A stretch of DNA of 46,075 nucleotides. Origin: Bacteroidales bacterium (lineage in GTDB: Bacteria > Bacteroidota > Bacteroidia > Bacteroidales > P3). The position numbers and the translations under genes are program-made. Below are positions 44,401 through 46,075 of the stretch, piece by piece. Numbering within the stretch: position 1 is the stretch's first letter; each line of letters begins with the position of its first letter. The stretch is taken from positions 1-46,075 of the forward strand of contig JAISPZ010000114.1 of assembly GCA_031274555.1 (NCBI GenBank), in the 5' to 3' direction. The notes beneath the pieces are model-generated. The model searched no databases and was not told where the DNA came from. It saw nothing but the letters and a program-made list of their open reading frames with translations.

Positions 44401-45134
44401 ACGAGAAAAGTTACGGTATCGTCATCTGCATATTCGCCACTTGTTCCTCGCGCAATGACGGTGTAGAACCCTCTTTGAGCGTTACTTAGAACCGTATCGA
44501 ACAAAGCTGTATTGTTACCGCTGTGTATGAGCTTTCCACCATTATCTGTGTAGCAATATATTTGCATATTACCAGATTGAGAGGCTTCCACTTTAAGAGG
44601 GATATTATCGCCCACAACATAGAGTGAATTTTGACTTGGCACACCAATCTTGATATTGTAGAGCGAAGCAGATACTTCTACAAAAATATCTGTTCCGCCG
44701 TCATCCTTGCCCTCATAATAGCTACCGTCTGGCTTCTTCTCGCCAGAACGGAAAACAAAAGCAAGACGCAAAATATCTTCTTCGTCTGGAATATTATAAA
44801 ATTCACGAATATTTAGTCCACCTGTGGAAAATATCCATTCATTGTTCCCCTGTTTTGTGAGCTGGAGTTCGGGCAAATTCTCTCCCCACGCACTTTTAAC
44901 GTACTTCCAATCAGTATTGTTTACACTCTTTGAGGTGATGACGCCTGTATGACAATACACAGTGCCACCGTAGTCTTTAAGACCCGCCGTTCCTTTGTCT
45001 GAATAATATGTAAGCGTAAGCGGGAGAGAAGCGACAGGAACAATTGGTGTCGTACTGACAATTTGTGCCTTCACCGAAACAGCAAACAAAAAGATAACCA
45101 AAAGAATAGCAAGCCTTTTTCTGTTATTTGGCAT
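41496..45134 (-). CDS. Secreted GH13 alpha-amylase with CBM48-like domain and T9SS sorting domain
   Basis: The enzyme should hydrolyse starch at or outside the cell surface. From ATG 45134 it has 1212 residues and a signal peptide (MPNNRKRLAILLVIFLFAVSVKAQ); an upstream frame to 45188 is not needed. The N-terminal module (residues about 30-200) resembles those of the two following proteins. A CBM48-like E-set domain (FVVGDFNKWQL) precedes the barrel, which has IYELLMRDFMQG, LDIVLNHAFGNSP, GYRFDMSKGF with D565, YIILEHWG with E607 and FESHDEERV with D664, so the catalytic triad is complete. Ig-like domains and a sorting domain (IKVYPNPVADGVFTITTS) end it. It heads the T9SS cargo operon and complements the cell-attached GH13 of the sus locus. 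Confidence 0.93.
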   Translation of the reverse strand: MPNNRKRLAILLVIFLFAVSVKAQIVSTTPIVPVASLPLTLTYYSDKGTAGLKDYGGTVYCHTGVITSKSVNNTDWKYVKSAWGENLPELQLTKQGNNEWIFSTGGLNIREFYNIPDEEDILRLAFVFRSGEKKPDGSYYEGKDDGGTDIFVEVSASLYNIKIGVPSQNSLYVVGDNIPLKVEASQSGNMQIYCYTDNGGKLIHSGNNTALFDTVLSNAQRGFYTVIARGTSGEYADDDTVTFLVRGQTVTEAIPAGLKDGINYYLEDPTKVTLVLRAPWKDHVFVVGDFNKWQLRLEHQMKCWGTDDNAQNPKKFWVTIEGLTSAQEYAFQYIVDDSIYTADPYCEKVLDPWNDRYISNTTYPNLQSFPQGARIYSYAGILQTAQKPYKWIVENFTAPPKDNLVIYELLMRDFMQGICSYDQLRDTLTYLQRLGINAIELMPVMEFDGNESWGYNPAFYFAPDKAYGTAASLKRLIDECHRRGIAIILDIVLNHAFGNSPTVKMWWDAANNRPSPNNPYHNVVAPHELSVGEDFNHNSPHTQYLMERILKYWIEEYNIDGYRFDMSKGFTQNSGTWDKYDQSRVDIINRMANIVRSVKPDVYIILEHWGTDDEENVFANNGMMLWRNIIEGSHNFAMGWGSNAHIGRMVGTMNNFVSYFESHDEERVEYDVLNNGNAAGTYNIRDSITALDRMAMASTMLYASSGPKMLWQFGELGYSYSIGQCWDTTLIHNERCRTDKKPVRWDYLKQPARKALFNNMSKLIHLKTSYPAMDRAYDWDFHESVSGNNLVKWQRLQKSTSDAVVSVVNGDVVKQSVPVSLPNGRYYELFSGDSIDVVNGDWLFANMNPGEYRVYTRSRVDIPDVVVPPEVYPALSIVAKDRVTYMQGCEIAVSGTASRADSVVVYVNDKVKAVYKTNSFDYNETADLIGEYRLAVVAANQYGEEIRSVSYKIAEGGTMVEFLSPLGENVQYLLGTPVNVVLQGTNSDRITLYQNGYQVATVTNDLYLNHTLAGISDTGTYYLEAVATSVCSEGEASSVFKVVKPSVKITSDKGNAVNAGQNVTLTATAPLADSIFFNYNAGGVALCKAGTSIQYTIHGITEGTYMFTAYAKGRYYDGKSTMLLVNVAPYASNEELTVLDGIKVYPNPVADGVFTITTSAFNDSYVLVDVTGKTVRKGRLSSYGFAKVDVRGLPSGVYILRIGSETVKVVLY

Positions 45135-45157
45135 TTTCTTAACTTTTTTTAGAGCTA

Positions 45158-45189
45158 TAAAGTTAAGATAGATTATTATAAAATGCAAG
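45158..45189 (-). promoter_or_regulatory. Probable promoter of the T9SS cargo operon
   Basis: On the minus strand CTTG (45189-45186), a 20-base spacer and TAACTTTA (45165-45158), each one mismatch from the TTTG/TAnnTTTG consensus, stand 23 bases before ATG 45134. This also argues that translation does not start at 45188. Confidence 0.5.
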
Positions 45190-45219
45190 TACCTGCCGTA
45201 AAATTTTATAGAAAAAGTC

Positions 45220-45645
45220 TTATTTGGAAAAATAATCGTCGATGTCGAGAAAATCCTGAACTACAAAAGCGTTCGGATAGACATCCTGAATCGTACGAAG
45301 AAATTGTGCAGCGTCCCTTCTCATTCTGAAATTGCCCACTTTCACTTTGAAATGCGGCTCTTCGTAAACCAAGTATGCAGGAATGCTCGGAAATATTTCA
45401 GAAAAAGAGCTTTTCGCGCTGAAAGCATTGTTTTTAGAGCCGTTTCCTGTCTGTGAGAAGATAAGAATTTTAAATCCTGCCAATTTTTGAGAAGAATTAT
45501 ACTCCTTATTCTTTTCTATCAAATCCTTTATACCTTTCTGATAGCAAACATTGTACGACTTATGCCCAGGATTTACGGCAAAGATTTCTGCACAAAAGCA
45601 AAAAACTATAGAGCTTACGCAAAAGAGTATCGGTTTCTTGTCCAT
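45220..45645 (-). CDS. SPOR-domain protein
   Basis: A 141-residue exported protein: a hydrophobic signal segment (PILFCVSSIVFCFCAEIFAV) and then a C-terminal SPOR domain (about residues 56-131: GFKILIFSQTGNGSK, YLVYEEPHFKVKVGNFRMRRDAAQFLRTI and YPNAFVVQD). SPOR domains bind peptidoglycan stripped of stem peptides, often at division sites. Its start lies 7 bases after a consensus -7 box. An IS element ends about 55 bases upstream, and the T9SS amylase operon begins downstream on the same strand; no functional link to starch is evident. Confidence 0.88.
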   Translation of the reverse strand: MDKKPILFCVSSIVFCFCAEIFAVNPGHKSYNVCYQKGIKDLIEKNKEYNSSQKLAGFKILIFSQTGNGSKNNAFSAKSSFSEIFPSIPAYLVYEEPHFKVKVGNFRMRRDAAQFLRTIQDVYPNAFVVQDFLDIDDYFSK

Positions 45646-45652
45646 AATTATT

Positions 45653-45683
45653 CAAAGTTATACTTTTTTCTTCTTTTCTCAAA
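45653..45683 (-). promoter_or_regulatory. Bacteroidetes-type promoter for the SPOR protein
   Basis: On the minus strand TTTG (45683-45680), a 19-base spacer and TAACTTTG (45660-45653), then 7 bases to the ATG. The match is exact, and the mRNA would be leaderless or nearly so. Confidence 0.8.
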
Positions 45684-45700
45684 ATTTTTAGGACAGGGTA

Positions 45701-46075
45701 CAGGGTCAACGCATTTAAATTTTAAGCAGGTTAATCAAAAATTGCTTACTCCAACCGGCTTTTAGTCGTTTGGTTCGTAAAGATCCCTTACTCGTATCTT
45801 TTTTCAATAAATTAAGAGCGATTTTTCTTCAATTTTTGTTTTCGACAGCAAGTTAGCTTAACATCTTCTTCTAATTCTTTCTGATTTCCTTTCACAGCGA
45901 GGATATAATCAGCATTATTTTCAATGATTTTTTTTTGCAATTTTAGTTTGAGTGCACATAGCATCTATAGTTATTATGCTCGCTTTTATATACAATAAGT
46001 CAAGCAATGCTGGAATTGTCGTTATTTCATTGGTCTTTTCACCACATTGCATTTGACCAAGACATAAACCATTCT
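45701..46075 (-). mobile_element. ISAs1-family insertion sequence, one end, running off the window
   Basis: The remains of an ISAs1-type transposase lie on the minus strand. CAGGGTCAACGCATTTAAAT at 45701 looks like the terminal repeat of such an element, with CAGGG at the outer end. The preceding GGACAGGGTA repeats the CAGGGT word. The other end is not in the window, so the boundary is inferred. Confidence 0.6.
45812..46075 (-). pseudogene. ISAs1-family (H-repeat type) transposase, frameshifted fragment
   Basis: From the window edge the minus strand reads LGQMQCGEKTNEITTIPALL ... ITIDAMCTQTKIAKK, a clear ISAs1/H-repeat-associated transposase. At a run of nine A (45936-45928) the frame breaks. 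With one A fewer it continues as IIENNADYILAVKGNQKELEEDV and stops at 45812, shortly after the KGNQ motif, well before the normal C-terminus. The gene is therefore disabled by a frameshift and a truncation, unless the A run is a sequencing error. Confidence 0.85.

Overview
The window reads as a chromosomal segment of an anaerobic Bacteroidetes (probably Bacteroidales). The signs are two SusC/SusD outer-membrane systems, three giant secreted proteins ending in type IX secretion (T9SS) sorting domains, lipoprotein signals of the Bacteroidetes type, a rubrerythrin, and promoters of the TTTG-N19/20-TAnnTTTG type that this phylum uses instead of the enteric -35/-10. No species can be named from the sequence alone.

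Left part (1-13.4 kb) is mostly housekeeping. The start of lipB runs into a very GC-rich, in-frame Ala/Pro/Ser/Thr tract that reaches the window edge. A 680-bp field of heptanucleotide repeats separates it from lipA and rlmD (23S rRNA methyltransferase). Rubrerythrin, a DUF456 membrane protein and mscL follow. Next is a Type II restriction-modification pair (methyltransferase and TdeIII-like endonuclease), an SRPBCC-like protein, rlmB, a LysM protein, tRNA-Met, a DegT-type aminotransferase, tRNA-Arg, a DUF2442 protein and an unknown lipoprotein.

Middle part (13.5-30 kb) is a starch/maltooligosaccharide utilisation locus. It has a lipoprotein GH13 neopullulanase-like enzyme, a minus-strand set (susC1, susD1, susF-like 1) and a divergent plus-strand set (susC2, susD2, susE-like, susF-like 2). 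Surface SusD/E/F lipoproteins would bind glucan, SusC would import oligosaccharides with TonB energy, and the GH13 lipoprotein would cleave them. Three of these genes share a conserved 5' leader, one of the most interesting features here.

Right part (30-46 kb) starts with an AT-rich three-gene cassette: a DUF262 protein, a DUF3696-type AAA ATPase, and a protein whose C-terminus resembles a colicin-E3-type ribonuclease. It looks like an uncharacterised defence module. A perfect bidirectional terminator separates it from a minus-strand operon of three T9SS cargo proteins (GH13 amylase, 715-aa and 2040-aa multidomain proteins) that share a recurring N-terminal-type module. A SPOR-domain protein and a frameshifted ISAs1-family transposase end the window.

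Themes across the window: heptanucleotide arrays (AATTGTC, AATTACG, GAATGTA-type units) lying directly 3' of stop codons in constant orientation; low-complexity expansions inside otherwise conserved enzymes (LipB, RlmD, GH13); and promoters so close to the start codon that the mRNAs should be nearly leaderless.
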